Shown: positions 9,836-18,626 of the stretch, one piece after another
How positions within the stretch are numbered: the stretch's first letter is position 1
Layout: every line of letters begins with the position of its first letter
NCBI GenBank assembly: GCA_036244855.1
Contig: BQKZ01006287.1
Location: forward strand, 8,043 to 27,676
Reading direction: 5' to 3'
DNA from: Temnopleurus reevesii
Taxonomy: Eukaryota > Echinodermata > Echinoidea > Temnopleuroida > Temnopleuridae
Length of the DNA: 19,634 nucleotides
Notes under the pieces: model-generated
Seen by the model: the letters and a program-made list of their open reading frames with translations, nothing else
The model's database searches: none
What the model was told of the DNA's origin: nothing
Program-made: the position numbers and the translations under genes

Positions 9836-10569
9836 GAATTTTGGCCATATATTGAGAAAATGAATTTTGTCAACATGAACAATTAACAAAACATTTCATA
9901 AAGGTTCTGAATACTGCTTGATTTATAATATTAAACACATCATCATCACTTTCCAAAGTTTTTAATATCAAGTAGCTACACTGATATGAAACAAAAGCAC
10001 ACTAGTAGGGGGATGTTCAAATCATCTTAATCAGGTGTTAATGTTGATAAAGAAAATGAAGAATAAGATGATCAGGCCTAAGACTTTGTCAAAAGTTAGG
10101 AATAACCCGTCAGCACGGGTTAGGAATTTAGAAAGTTTTGATATAATCTCTCCGATAGGTATTCTTTTGGTGGTCAATATTCTAGCATCTACAGTGTGAT
10201 GTTCATGTGATATTGTTGACAGCTAGACATACCAGCAGATCATTACAAGTATTCCTTCATTTTATTTATGACTACATTTTCGATCACACACCCAAAACAC
10301 ACCAAAAACGAGCAAACACATACAAAAAAAAAAGAATGAAGATACAATAGATATAAAAGTTCTGAACAGGAAAAATAGCATGTTATCCACAATGAGTTGA
10401 CATCTAATGACCAATTGAAGTAGCACAATACAGGATTTCAACTACAACATTCTATTGACATGTCCGATTTCTCTATACATCAAAATCCATGAATCAGTTG
10501 CACCCGGAGTGGCAACTCTTAAATTGTTGTTTGAGAAAACAGTTCACACCATCAATATCATTCCCAGAG
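9836..10569. other. AT-rich non-coding stretch
   Basis: No gene is supported. A small hairpin aacccg-tcagca-cgggtt lies at 10104-10121, next to a repeated gttaggaat. The minus-strand frame 10243-10428 is low complexity and Cys/Phe/Leu-rich, without a domain. Confidence 0.4.
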
Positions 10570-10704
10570 TAAAGCCCTGGTCACATAGGACCCCGGAAGC
10601 AACACGATTCACCCCGACTCTTTGTTAATTCACAGTTGACTGCCTCAGAACAACGAGTCGGGGTGAATCGTGTTGCTTCCGGGGTCCTATGTGACCGGGG
10701 CTTA
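10570..10704. mobile_element. Near-perfect hairpin MITE, about 57-bp arms
   Basis: The left arm 10570-10626 (taaagccctggtcacatagg...) and right arm 10649-10704 (...cctatgtgaccggggctta) are almost identical as reverse complements, with only a few differences near the outer and inner ends. The loop is about 22 nt. The arms are GC-rich against AT-rich flanks, so this is a discrete insertion. The few differences suggest a young element or arm correction. The termini resemble a hairpin family I associate with marine deuterostomes, but I cannot verify that here. No unambiguous target duplication is visible. Confidence 0.85.
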
Positions 10705-11087
10705 AAGACCAATCTCAACACTCCATAATACATATACCACAATCACACTTATCGGATGTTAACCTGCCGTGGGAATACTAGACCCATATGACACTATGAC
10801 TGTTCTGCCGTCTATTTTTATCGTCTGATACGGCTAGAAAATATGTCTGGTGTGTTCTTGGCAGTTCACCATGAAAGCTGAATGGGGTATACATGTACTT
10901 GTGATTCGCTTCAGTTTTCATTCATTTTTGATGAGGACTTGATATTCTAAAATACTTGGTTGATCATTCAACTTCAGCGTGTTCTTAAAGACCTTTACTC
11001 AATTACTGATAGCAAATTTTGATTTACATGTTCATCCAATTAATCCATACCATAATAGCTTCTTGATATATGTAACCCTTATATTAA
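10705..11087. other. Unremarkable non-coding stretch
   Basis: I see no frame, hairpin or repeat of note apart from one TACATGTA octamer at 10890-10897. Confidence 0.45.
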
Positions 11088-11237
11088 TTGCAAAGTGATG
11101 GAATTAATGGACGAAGGGGTTCCGGGTGTTCAATTGAGGATTTAGGCGACAGCCATTTGGGTGGAAGGCGGGGTATAAGGATGTCGTGGACAGGAGAATC
11201 CAGCAGAATTTGCTTCGTAAAATCCATCACTTTGTTA
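11088..11237 (+). other. GC-richer open segment, weak kinase-like reading
   Basis: This part of a 73-codon frame (11088-11309) lies before the neighbouring hairpin element and is less AT-rich than its surroundings. It encodes a Gly/Arg/Ser-rich peptide including DLGDSHLGGRRGIRM and then SWTGESS. The latter loosely recalls the activation-segment end of tyrosine kinases (IRW[MT]APES), but with a missing residue and extra bases. Splice signals are poor: the upstream tgcaaag has no strong pyrimidine tract, and the downstream TTC|GTAAAA is weak. It could be a decayed exon on the same strand as the 6357 and 12284 pieces, or a coincidence. Confidence 0.15.
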
Positions 11238-11238
11238 C

Positions 11239-11388
11239 CTGGGTTATGTTTCATAAAACTGATCGTAGATCCACGCAGGACAACAGATTACTGTACGAAC
11301 GACTGGTGACCTTTTCCTGCACTTGGAACATCAGTCATTTGTAGATTTGTGTGTAGATCTACGAACAACTGTATGAAACACAACCCTG
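11239..11388. mobile_element. 150-bp inverted-repeat element, 33-bp arms
   Basis: The left arm 11239-11271 (ctgggttatgtttcataaaa...) and right arm 11356-11388 (...gtatgaaacacaaccctg) are reverse complements with several mismatches. The interior includes cgaacgactggtgaccttttcctgc, a string of a kind I associate with dispersed repeats in marine invertebrate genomes. It cuts off the 3' end of the open frame that starts at 11088. No transposase is present. Confidence 0.7.
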
Positions 11389-11389
11389 A

Positions 11390-12243
11390 TTTGTATCCAT
11401 CCTTAGAGATTTAGATAGTTGAATGGCCCTAAGGGGAAATATTTATCAACAGTGGTACAAATATTTACTATTTTACCACTTAAACTGGTCATCCAATATT
11501 GTGATTCCAACCATTAGATATAGATAGAAAATGTTTTTGTTTTTTCACTACAAAGAAGATTTTTGTACGGAAGAACAAGTGCTCAACTGCCTTCGTGTAT
11601 ATCAACATATCCAGGTCAGTGACCCTCCTCACGGACCTCTCTCATTGTCCAATGCAATGTTTTGCTCAACGATCCTTAATATTAACATACATGTATTCAG
11701 CACAAAAACTGATACCAGTAAATCTTCAAGTCTTTTGTAACTTGGTGAAAAGAGCCAAGCCCAACTGAAAATCAGAACAATTTTTTTTTTGCGATGGCAT
11801 GCATGTGCAAAACATTTCATGGACTAAGATAATTCAATGGATGTAGAAAAAAAATATATGTGAAAACATTTAATGTCTTTTTGAAGGCATAATCTCTGTA
11901 CATTCTCGTCTAGAAAATTGCAGATATTATGCTATTCTTGTTTTCTTGGATGAAGCGATGGACCTGCAAAAGTGATGTTGCATCTAAACCCCTACATCTT
12001 TGTTACATGTACATGGACTTGTAAACCTTGTCCTGTAGTTCATATAGATGCAAGTCTTGTCAGTTTTAATGTTGTGACAGAGCAATCCGCTTTATTTCTC
12101 TGGAAAGTACCCTTCTCTGAGGCTTAGGTTTCATCGGAACTAACCAAAAGAGTTGAGTATCAAGATGTAAGGCGACTGTGTTTGGCGGGTTACCTAAATT
12201 TGTTGCAAGAGTGAGGGAGAGAATTAGAGAGTTTGTTTCACTT
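11390..12243. other. Non-coding stretch
   Basis: Frames 11531-11740 (+) and 11629-11820 (-) overlap, are short and have no motif. I see no repeat beyond short A or T runs. If the exon candidate at 12284 is real, this would be intron. Confidence 0.4.
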
Positions 12244-12283
12244 TGAGCATTTTTTTTCTCCTTTTTCTCTATCTTTTTAACAG

Positions 12284-12363
12284 ATGTCTACCACTCACAT
12301 TCATTTATAATGTTCTACTTCTGGGTGGATCCCCCTATTCAGCTAATCTGGAAGAAATTTTAG
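12284..12363 (+). CDS. Candidate 80-nt exon with kinase-like GGSPY motif
   Basis: A strong pyrimidine tract ending tttttaacag precedes the segment, and TTTTAG|GTAAAA follows it (GT at 12364), so both splice borders are plausible. With one base left over at each end, 26 codons are open. They include VLLLGGSPY followed by a segment ending EEIL. In receptor tyrosine kinases the C-lobe reads LWEI(x)TLGGSPY followed by an E-rich helix (VEEL or DEIL type), so the fit is specific. The expected LWEI is altered here, which fits divergence or decay. Its orientation, and its order after the 6357 piece, fit one gene. A 26-residue match judged by eye is weak evidence, and the frame +1 reading is also open until the last codon. 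Confidence 0.3.
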
Positions 12364-12705
12364 GTAAAAAAAAAAATTGTGATTAAAAAAGGTGGAAAAA
12401 CAAATGAATAGAGGATTATGACATGCACCATCAAAACATAAACGATACAACTAGGATATTCCTCAATTATTACAGCCTTGACAGATGTCATATAAATGCA
12501 CATTTTACTGATTACATAAAAGAGAAACATTTCTAGTGTAGCGATGACTTATGTAATCACTTAAGATGCCTCTACATGTATAACCTGATGGTGAGCAGTA
12601 AAGGTCTTGACACTACCTACTGTACAGTCTTACCCAAGCTACATGTAGTCTCCATCTACAGACACAGACACCCTACAGTACAGTATGGACAGAAAGAAAA
12701 TTACC
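12364..12705. other. Non-coding stretch with TACATGTA sites
   Basis: It starts with an A run directly after the candidate donor. TACATGTA octamers are at 12573-12580 and 12640-12647. Frames 12576-12803 and 12685-12882 begin here and overlap, with no domain of their own. Confidence 0.35.
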
Positions 12706-12708
12706 AGT

Positions 12709-12768
12709 GTCCCACCAAGTCCCATGAAAATACATGTACATGTGTTTTGCAGAGGCTTTGGTGGGACA
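12709..12768. repeat. 60-bp imperfect palindrome
   Basis: The arms tgtcccaccaa (12709-12719) and ttggtgggaca (12758-12768) are exact reverse complements. The interior is itself nearly symmetric: aaaatacatgtacatgtg (12727-12744) is followed by tttt, and its centre is the TACATGTA at 12731-12738. The right arm overlaps a reading (LQRLWWDM) that loosely recalls the kinase C-lobe Cys-Trp region. The symmetry makes a repeat origin more likely. Confidence 0.55.
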
Positions 12769-12769
12769 T

Positions 12770-13239
12770 GGTGGGAAACAGTAAACTTTATTTGTGCGCT
12801 TAGAAACATCTGTATTAAGTGTCTAATAAATGTTATGTATTATTATGATTATTTCTGTCCATACTGTAGTCATAACCTGTAAGATATATTGTATTGAAGA
12901 CAGAGGGATTGACCAACTTTTCTCTCCAATATATTTATTATCACAATTTATGGGATACAATGTATTTAGAAATGTACATTTATGTATTGTACCGTTTTCA
13001 TTTGGGTTTTAATTTTTCATTTTGTCAAAGTACAATACAAAACTTGGGCAGTTTAATGTCAAATTGCTTGTGCATAGAGATGAATGGGAAGGGATGGTAG
13101 GTATGATACATATGCTGTTATTTGAATTGTTATTGAATAAAGCATTCAACATGCTTTTGACCTTCCCCGAGATCCAAGTTTACAGTGGATTTATCAGATT
13201 TCCTTAAATTCCAGTTCTAGCTATACCGAAGGTACCCTG
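12770..13239. other. AT-rich stretch with one AATAAA
   Basis: Overlapping frames (12830-13012, 12894-13100, 13022-13207) have no clear domain. A canonical AATAAA at 13136-13141 could serve as a polyadenylation signal, but this hexamer is common by chance in such AT-rich DNA and no clear GU-rich element follows. Confidence 0.3.
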
Positions 13240-13816
13240 ACAGTCCCCTTTTGTTGTGCACCAAGGAAGCGTCTACAGAAAGCACATTGGAGGATTAAAT
13301 TACTGATGCAGAAACTTGATGAAAGCACCGTGAACATTGAGTTTTTATCGAAGATCTCATCCAAGTGACAGCATGATTATAAACTGAAGTATCCCAAGCT
13401 CATATATATTTCTTTGAGCTGCCAAGAGGAACAGTTATCCACAAGAACGATCCTACAAAGAGCATCCTGATAACAAGGAACTAAATCAAGGAACTTCTTG
13501 GTTCTCCGCATCATTGAGAACCTCGCTAATCATTCAAAGCAATCTGCTAGCTGATCTGGACTTTGCACATCTCAGCTGGCAGTTTTCTTCTGGAAAAATC
13601 CTGTATAGAAGACGACTTTGACGACTCTTGAAATCATTTTTAAGGAGATAGCACTTCAAGTTCATCTTCAAGCTTCCAAGACCACAGTTCTCATCAAAGC
13701 AGGCAGAAGCGTGGCTTTAGTTTGTTATGCAACTTGTAGAAAGGGGCATGAAATGATAGATTTTTGCTCTGAAGAAGTTGTGTATGCAGACAAGGCTCGA
13801 CTTTTGTGGCTGCTAG
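13240..13816 (+). other. Exon-like segment ending at a consensus splice donor
   Basis: This segment is richer in G and C, free of simple repeats, and ends at GCTAG|GTAAGTTTTG (GT at 13817), an excellent donor. Its left boundary is unclear. Several short frames begin with ATG inside it; the longest (starting at 13618) runs 66 codons to the donor but has no recognised motif. The texture fits a 5' untranslated or long non-coding first exon, possibly with upstream ORFs. Joined to the next exon candidate (15066-15247), this frame would stop after about nine codons, which supports a non-coding role. No promoter element is evident. Confidence 0.35.
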
Positions 13817-13854
13817 GTAAGTTTTGTCCAGCTTTTTCTATTTTTTAAAACATC

Positions 13855-13921
13855 TACACACGCACACACACACACACAAGCATTCATACAATCCTACAAA
13901 CACACACACATACACACACAC
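13855..13921 (+). repeat. (CA)n microsatellite, interrupted
   Basis: Two CA runs are separated by about 20 bp of degenerate sequence. The microsatellite sits about 40 bp inside the putative intron that starts at 13817. The Thr/His-rich frame 13824-14075 is partly an artefact of it. Confidence 0.95.
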
Positions 13922-14341
13922 TCTCTTTGTCACCATCATATACAGATTATTTTATGTTATTGCAAAATTTATGGTGATTGCTGTCATCGTCGGTGTTATA
14001 GCATGCATTCCAAAGGCTGATCTGGAACATTCCAGACTGATGCAGAGAGCCACAAACCATACATGTACAATGTAGTAATGCAATGCGGGATATGACGATT
14101 GAGTCAAAGCTATACAGTGAGTGCTCATGTACAATGTACTTTGGCATTTTGCAAGGCCCATCAAGGAATAGAATCTGTGGAACTTTATCTGAATGCACTG
14201 TTATTGCCCATTTAAGTTCTACGTACATGTAGAAATGTATAGAATCATGGAATTTTGTTGGAGTAAACGAGATGCATTGAATATCAAAGTTCATAAACAA
14301 ACCATGAATATGTACTGTGGATCAGATGTACTATTAGTTAT
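13922..14341. other. Non-coding stretch with opposing frames
   Basis: On the + strand, ATG at about 13970 opens 35 codons with a hydrophobic start (MVIAVIVGVIAC). On the - strand a 117-codon frame (13947-14300) covers the same DNA. Neither has a domain, so neither is called. A 13-bp direct repeat catgtacaatgta is at 14062-14074 and 14126-14138. Confidence 0.3.
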
Positions 14342-14474
14342 ACCCTGCTTGTTCAAGTACATGTAATACGGGAAATATCACCCTTCTGGTTCCATATTTC
14401 ATGAGGCCGCAGGCCGAATGTGATATGAATCCAGAACGGTGATATTTCCCGTATTACGTAAGAACAAGCAGGGT
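14342..14474. mobile_element. 133-bp near-complete palindrome with tiny loop
   Basis: The arms pair from accctgcttgttc at the left edge to gaacaagcagggt at the right edge, through aatacgggaaatatcacc / ggtgatatttcccgtatt. They meet at ggcc-gca-ggcc (14405-14415), leaving only a 3-nt loop. Pairing is strong in the outer two thirds and weaker next to the loop. One arm contains a TACATGTA (14358-14365) where the other has ttacgta. This is a fold-back or MITE type element. Similar 'gaggccgcaggccgaatgtgatat' strings are familiar to me from dispersed repeats, but I cannot verify that here. Confidence 0.8.
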
Positions 14475-14491
14475 GCAACGATTTTATCTCA

Positions 14492-14580
14492 AAGTGTAAA
14501 CATGAAAGTGTAAACATTACGCACATGGAGCTGATGTGCGCTTGTACAGTATGCGCGCGAATCAATTGTCACACGCGTTC
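14492..14580. repeat. Small repeats flanking the palindrome
   Basis: A direct repeat aagtgtaaacat at about 14492 and 14504 is followed by a 7-bp hairpin cgcacat-ggagctg-atgtgcg (14520-14540) and a CG-rich patch (gcgcgcgaat, cacgcg). It may be part of the same insertion as the 133-bp palindrome. Confidence 0.4.
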
Positions 14581-14647
14581 TTAAATGTGCATGCCCACAA
14601 CGATCTTAAAAATGATAGAGAAGATAAAAACAATATCTACATAACAA

Positions 14648-14679
14648 AAACAAGTGATACGAGGTGATATCACTTGTTT
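14648..14679. repeat. Hairpin, 12-bp perfect arms
   Basis: aaacaagtgata (14648-14659) and tatcacttgttt (14668-14679) flank an 8-nt loop. This is a compact stem, possibly a symmetric binding site or a MITE end. Confidence 0.6.
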
Positions 14680-15065
14680 CATCTTGAAAACTAAATACAA
14701 GAGACGATACTGGATTATCTCTCTGAAGAAGTGACCAATAAGCTTGCAGGATTTATCAAAATTACAGCTCACTAAGTGATAATGTGGTATATGTCTCCCA
14801 ATTCATGCTCAAAATATGTGGCTGTATATTTTCCCATTATACAGTTCGCATACTGAAGAGCTAAAGTACACTTAGTACAGTATCATTTTCTACTAGAGAA
14901 CTTGGAGTTAATCAAAACTCTTTGCAATTTATAGCAGATGGGAGAATAATTTACTTTGATTTAAACCGAGTGAACATTCATTCCTTTTCTTCTCTCTTTA
15001 AATCTCATTTTGTGTAATTTTCCCTATGTTTCTATTTCATTTCACCCAAAATCTGTCTGCTTCAG
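14680..15065. other. Probable intronic or intergenic stretch
   Basis: I see no gene. It ends with a pyrimidine-rich run and ctgcttcag at 15057-15065, the acceptor for the candidate exon that follows. Confidence 0.4.
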
Positions 15066-15247
15066 TCTACTATAAAGAAAAGAATCTTTGTTGATGATGC
15101 ATTTTACAAAGAGAAGTTGAATGATAGCTACACGTACCCTGTATTCTACATATTTCTCTTATCAAGTTTAGGTTTTTCCTTCTTGGTAAATGTCCCACTC
15201 CCAGTTTACTTCTTTGGGTAAAGCCCCTTTGTGTCAATTCGTTGTAG
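15066..15247 (+). other. Splice-bounded 182-nt exon candidate
   Basis: The left border is a good acceptor (tctgcttcag, with a T/C-rich stretch before it). The right border is TTGTAG|GTAAGA (GT at 15248), a good donor. One frame is open for 51 codons from the acceptor (RIFVDDAFYKEK..., later YPVFYIF) but stops at TAA at about 15219, before the donor. The other frames close early. The peptide faintly recalls a kinase activation loop (DDxYxK..PV), but it lacks the WMAPE that should follow and lies downstream of the GGSPY piece, the wrong order for one gene. A non-coding exon, joined to 13240-13816, is at least as likely. Confidence 0.25.
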
Positions 15248-15295
15248 GTAAGACTACTCAACTACAACCTGTACAAATGTACGTGTAGGTTTGTA
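15241..15295. repeat. Overlapping small hairpins
   Basis: gttgtag (15241-15247) pairs with ctacaac (15262-15268). The 33-bp stretch 15263-15295 (tacaacctgtac...gtaggtttgta) is itself nearly palindromic. They overlap the candidate donor at 15248. Confidence 0.4.
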
Positions 15296-15680
15296 AAGTA
15301 GGCCTTGAGGCTGGAGCGTATCGCGAATTTAAAAGGTATCTGAAGTTAAAAAAAACATTAAAAAAAAAGAAAGAATAATTCATATGTCACTTAGGAACAC
15401 AAAACTCACCCGAAATAACTTCATCTGTTTTTGATAATATGGATTATGACTTACGGAGTTTGTCCGTAGAACCCTTTAAATAAACTACTGTATGTACTGA
15501 AAATCTGATCTATGCATGTCTATAAAATTCCATACCCCCTACCTAATATTAAAATAGGTTGACGGAGATAGCCATATTTTATGTCACTAACACACAACAA
15601 ACATTTCAAAGAAGGACTAAGGTCATTAAAGATCGATGAAGGGAGGATATTCTTTAGTATCCATCCTCTCAATCAATTCT
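15296..15680. other. AT-rich stretch without features
   Basis: A-runs occur at 15350-15370. I see no supported frame, hairpin or repeat. Confidence 0.4.
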
Positions 15681-15681
15681 G

Positions 15682-15800
15682 GGCCTCGTTGCACATAACC
15701 TGAAATTACAAAAACTTTGCCACATATGGCAAGAACCATGACAATGGTCAGCAACAGCCAATCAGAGGGGGGTTGTTTTGCGTGACTTTCTATTACATTT
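15682..15800. repeat. Possible dispersed repeat with short symmetric motifs
   Basis: The segment starts near gggcctcgttgcacataacc and includes the hairpins ttgcca-cata-tggcaa (15717-15732) and accat-gaca-atggt. A CCAAT-containing gccaatcagagg follows. The composition differs from its flanks and resembles short interspersed repeats of marine invertebrates. This is an impression only. Confidence 0.3.
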
Positions 15801-16540
15801 AAAATGGCTAAGTGCTATAATGTTCAGTTTTATACAGTGGGTCGAATTATAGTCTGATTTACATAGACTTTATGCTCACGTATTCTGCGAAATAGATGAA
15901 TTTCAACAACTATTCAGAGTATAACTATATGTAAAATGTACGTGTACATGTAGTGCCCATATACAGTACAGTGTATGTCAGAGATTGTTTGGTAGTTCTG
16001 GTGTTATGTATTGATTTAGGACCATTTTTTAATAGATGGGTTTCATCCCAAACGCAACTCCTTTGGCATGCAACTCGTATAACAAAAATTAGTAAAACGC
16101 ATGAAAGACAGGTGACACTGATACCAACCAGTGACGCTTGTCAAAGTGGAAGATAATTTATTTTAAATTGTACACTTAATGCAGCCTTATATATAGCATA
16201 CTCCGATCAGGGAGTTGGGATATTCTCCCTGCTCCGATAGATGATTTGCCTTGATTTATTGTGCCATTTCGTACCTATTAACAACTTATATGTTCTTGAA
16301 CAATATCAGTGAATGGAAAAAATAATAATAAAAGATTAGACGAATAAAACAAATGAAAAAAAAACTTTCAATAAAAATATATCTTGGAATTATCCCGGTA
16401 AAAGATATATCCGACGAAAATATAACGCATCTAAAGATAGAAAGAACCTTTCGCAGTTGATTGTGCTGCTCGTGTGATGAGTGAAACGGAAAGTTCCAAG
16501 AATAATCGCCTGCGTGGACGGTTCTTTGCCACTCCATCGT
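15801..16540. other. AT-rich non-coding stretch
   Basis: Frames 15953-16156 (+) and 16286-16537 (-) have no domain. A small hairpin cagggag...ctccctg lies at 16208-16231. A TACATGTA is at 15945-15952. Confidence 0.4.
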
Positions 16541-16668
16541 CTCTCCCTCCCCTCTTTCTTTTCATTTCATTCTTTTTTCTTTTTTTTTGAATACTTTTCC
16601 ATTTACAGCCTCTTCTATTTCTTCAATCTCCCCTTCTTGTTCTCCCCCATTTGCTATCTTTTTTTTTT
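16541..16668 (+). repeat. Pyrimidine-rich tract
   Basis: About 130 bp is mostly T and C, with T runs and CTCC clusters and an acceptor-like atttacag inside (about 16602-16609). The Phe/Ser-rich frame 16481-16729 follows from the composition. Confidence 0.75.
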
Positions 16669-17370
16669 GGGCGCAACGTCTAGATCAGCTGTTCTTCGCC
16701 TTCCCACGAGGGGCATGACTGCATATTGAATCTGTTCCATTTTAACTGCGTTGGTGAAGCTTCTAAAAAAATCATCGGAACAGCATACATTGATAGCATC
16801 TAAATAATTTAATGATAATACCTAAGAATTTATCTGAATAATAATTTACGTTTTGATGTAATTCAATAATGAGGAAAAATCTGGCGTTGCGTTCAATTAA
16901 CTTTAATTCGTAACCTGGGTATACACGCCACATCATGCCTATTTTCTATTAAACGCAGTTTACTTCCGAATTATCAACTTGGCCGATAGCTGAACTCATC
17001 TATCTAAAAGATTTATCAGTTTGGAATTTAACTGTTTAACGAATTACAAGTTCATCGTTAACTGTAGACACCACTCGAAGCGCCACATCGCGGAATAGTC
17101 AATTTGAATTTTCTTGAAATTACTCCCCATCATTTGTAACTGTTAACTCTTGTGAACTTTCTTGATGGCTGAATAAATTATAATAATGATAATACAGTGT
17201 ATTAATTAAAAAGAAATAGTTATAATAAACTATAATCATAAGATAGTCCATCACGGAATGACGGAAGACAAATCCCGGAATAGCAGCAATTCAGAAGGAA
17301 CACGTTCGAGTAGTGTGTGAAGTTTCATGCAAGATACATTTTATTAACATATCCAGGTTTTGACGACCTA
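16669..17370. other. AT-rich non-coding stretch
   Basis: Stops are frequent in all frames. An AT-only patch with ATA/TAA units occurs around 17170-17245. No gene or structured RNA is seen. Confidence 0.45.
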
Positions 17371-17398
17371 GGGGTGGGGGTCCACGGCGCCCCACCCC
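17371..17398. repeat. GC-rich hairpin ggggtgggg / ccccacccc
   Basis: Nine-base perfect arms (17371-17379, 17390-17398) flank a 10-nt loop in an AT-rich background. This would be the most stable short stem in the window. The G-rich arm has only two G runs, so a G-quadruplex is not expected. Confidence 0.65.
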
Positions 17399-18626
17399 AC
17401 GATATTGAAAGAAGCAAAGAAAATACATGTAAATATATTTCAATAAATACAATAAAGAGAGGGCATCAAGACATTTTATACGCTCCCCAATAACATTTGC
17501 GTCTCCTCTTTAAGATTGCAAGCCATATCGAAACTGAACAAGCTAAAACGTATAAGGAAAGGGCCATCGATATCACCTATATGAAATTACATGAATATAA
17601 ACAATCTCTTGTATGAATCATGTATATATTTTTTAAAAACAAAATAATGACAGAAATCAATCTATCAGTCACACTTCCATCACTCAGACATCACTCGGGC
17701 CACTTGCGTTACGAATTTCTCGAAATTCTTGCGTCATGCTAAAAAAAAAGAAAAAAAAAAGAGAGAGTCGCATTGGTAATGGACGTGCATGTACTCTCTA
17801 TTTCGTGATGATTATTAATTGGGTTATCACCTCTATGATCGGACTTGTTATGTTGAATATCATCTGGAGAGGACCGGAGATTCCATGTGTCAGTGTTAAG
17901 GCCTATGCATTTTCTGTCCAGTAATCTTTATCACAGTAAAGGTACATGTATCCGGATTTTCTACAAAAATTATATAAACACTATGTTGTGTTACATCACA
18001 TCGTTATAAAAACAAGTCGTTCTTCATCAGCCCTATCAAAGAGAAAGAAGAAAAACGATTGCTTTTATTTTTTTTAATGAAAAGAACAAGGACATTAACA
18101 ATAATCATATTTGTAATAGAACGACTTTAAAAGCAATAATTACAAGAACAGTAATGGTAATGACGATAATGATTAAGTTGTGAACAAAAAAGACAAATGA
18201 CTAGGACAAACTACATAGCACCCATTCAAGCATTAACAGTAACTAGATCGATGGATACAAAACAATTTCCATCCCTCTTATTTGTGGACAAATGTTGATC
18301 AAAAGACGCACCGGTGATTTTTTTTTTTTGCATGATCATTGTGAACGATTGAATGTAGTCGTTTACTTTCTCCTAATCATTTTGCCCCACCCTTATTTGA
18401 CAATTTTCATTATATCGACGCATAGCTCATGGACCTTAATATTTCTTGTCATTAGTTATTTCCAGTCAATATGATCATTTGACATTTCGTTTTACCCCAC
18501 CAAACACCTTTAAAACAAAACACCTCACACGTGCGTTTATGTGAACAAACTGTAGAGATATAGCTGTTTACATGTAATAACACCTGTCAGATGAACAACA
18601 AAAAAACACGATATGAATTATTTCCG
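17399..18626. other. AT-rich non-coding stretch
   Basis: An A-rich run with GA units is at 17740-17766, and a small palindrome gaatttc-tc-gaaattc is at 17713-17728. Frames 17736-17924 and 18292-18474 are low complexity and carry no domain. TACATGTA is at 17424-17431, 17943-17950 and 18569-18576. Confidence 0.45.

Noticed and set aside
13022..13207. LVHRD in the frame 13022-13207, resembling a kinase catalytic loop
   Set aside because: The residues after it (EWEGMVG) do not fit the family's LAARN and the preceding residues do not match. It also lies after the C-lobe-like pieces, in the wrong order.
13970..14075. 35-codon frame starting MVIAVIVGVIAC, like a signal peptide
   Set aside because: It is short, with no cysteine-rich mature peptide and no splice or polyadenylation context. 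The hydrophobic start alone is not enough.
13947..14300. 117-codon minus-strand frame
   Set aside because: It is compatible with chance, overlaps a + strand frame and two TACATGTA sites, and has no domain or splice signals.
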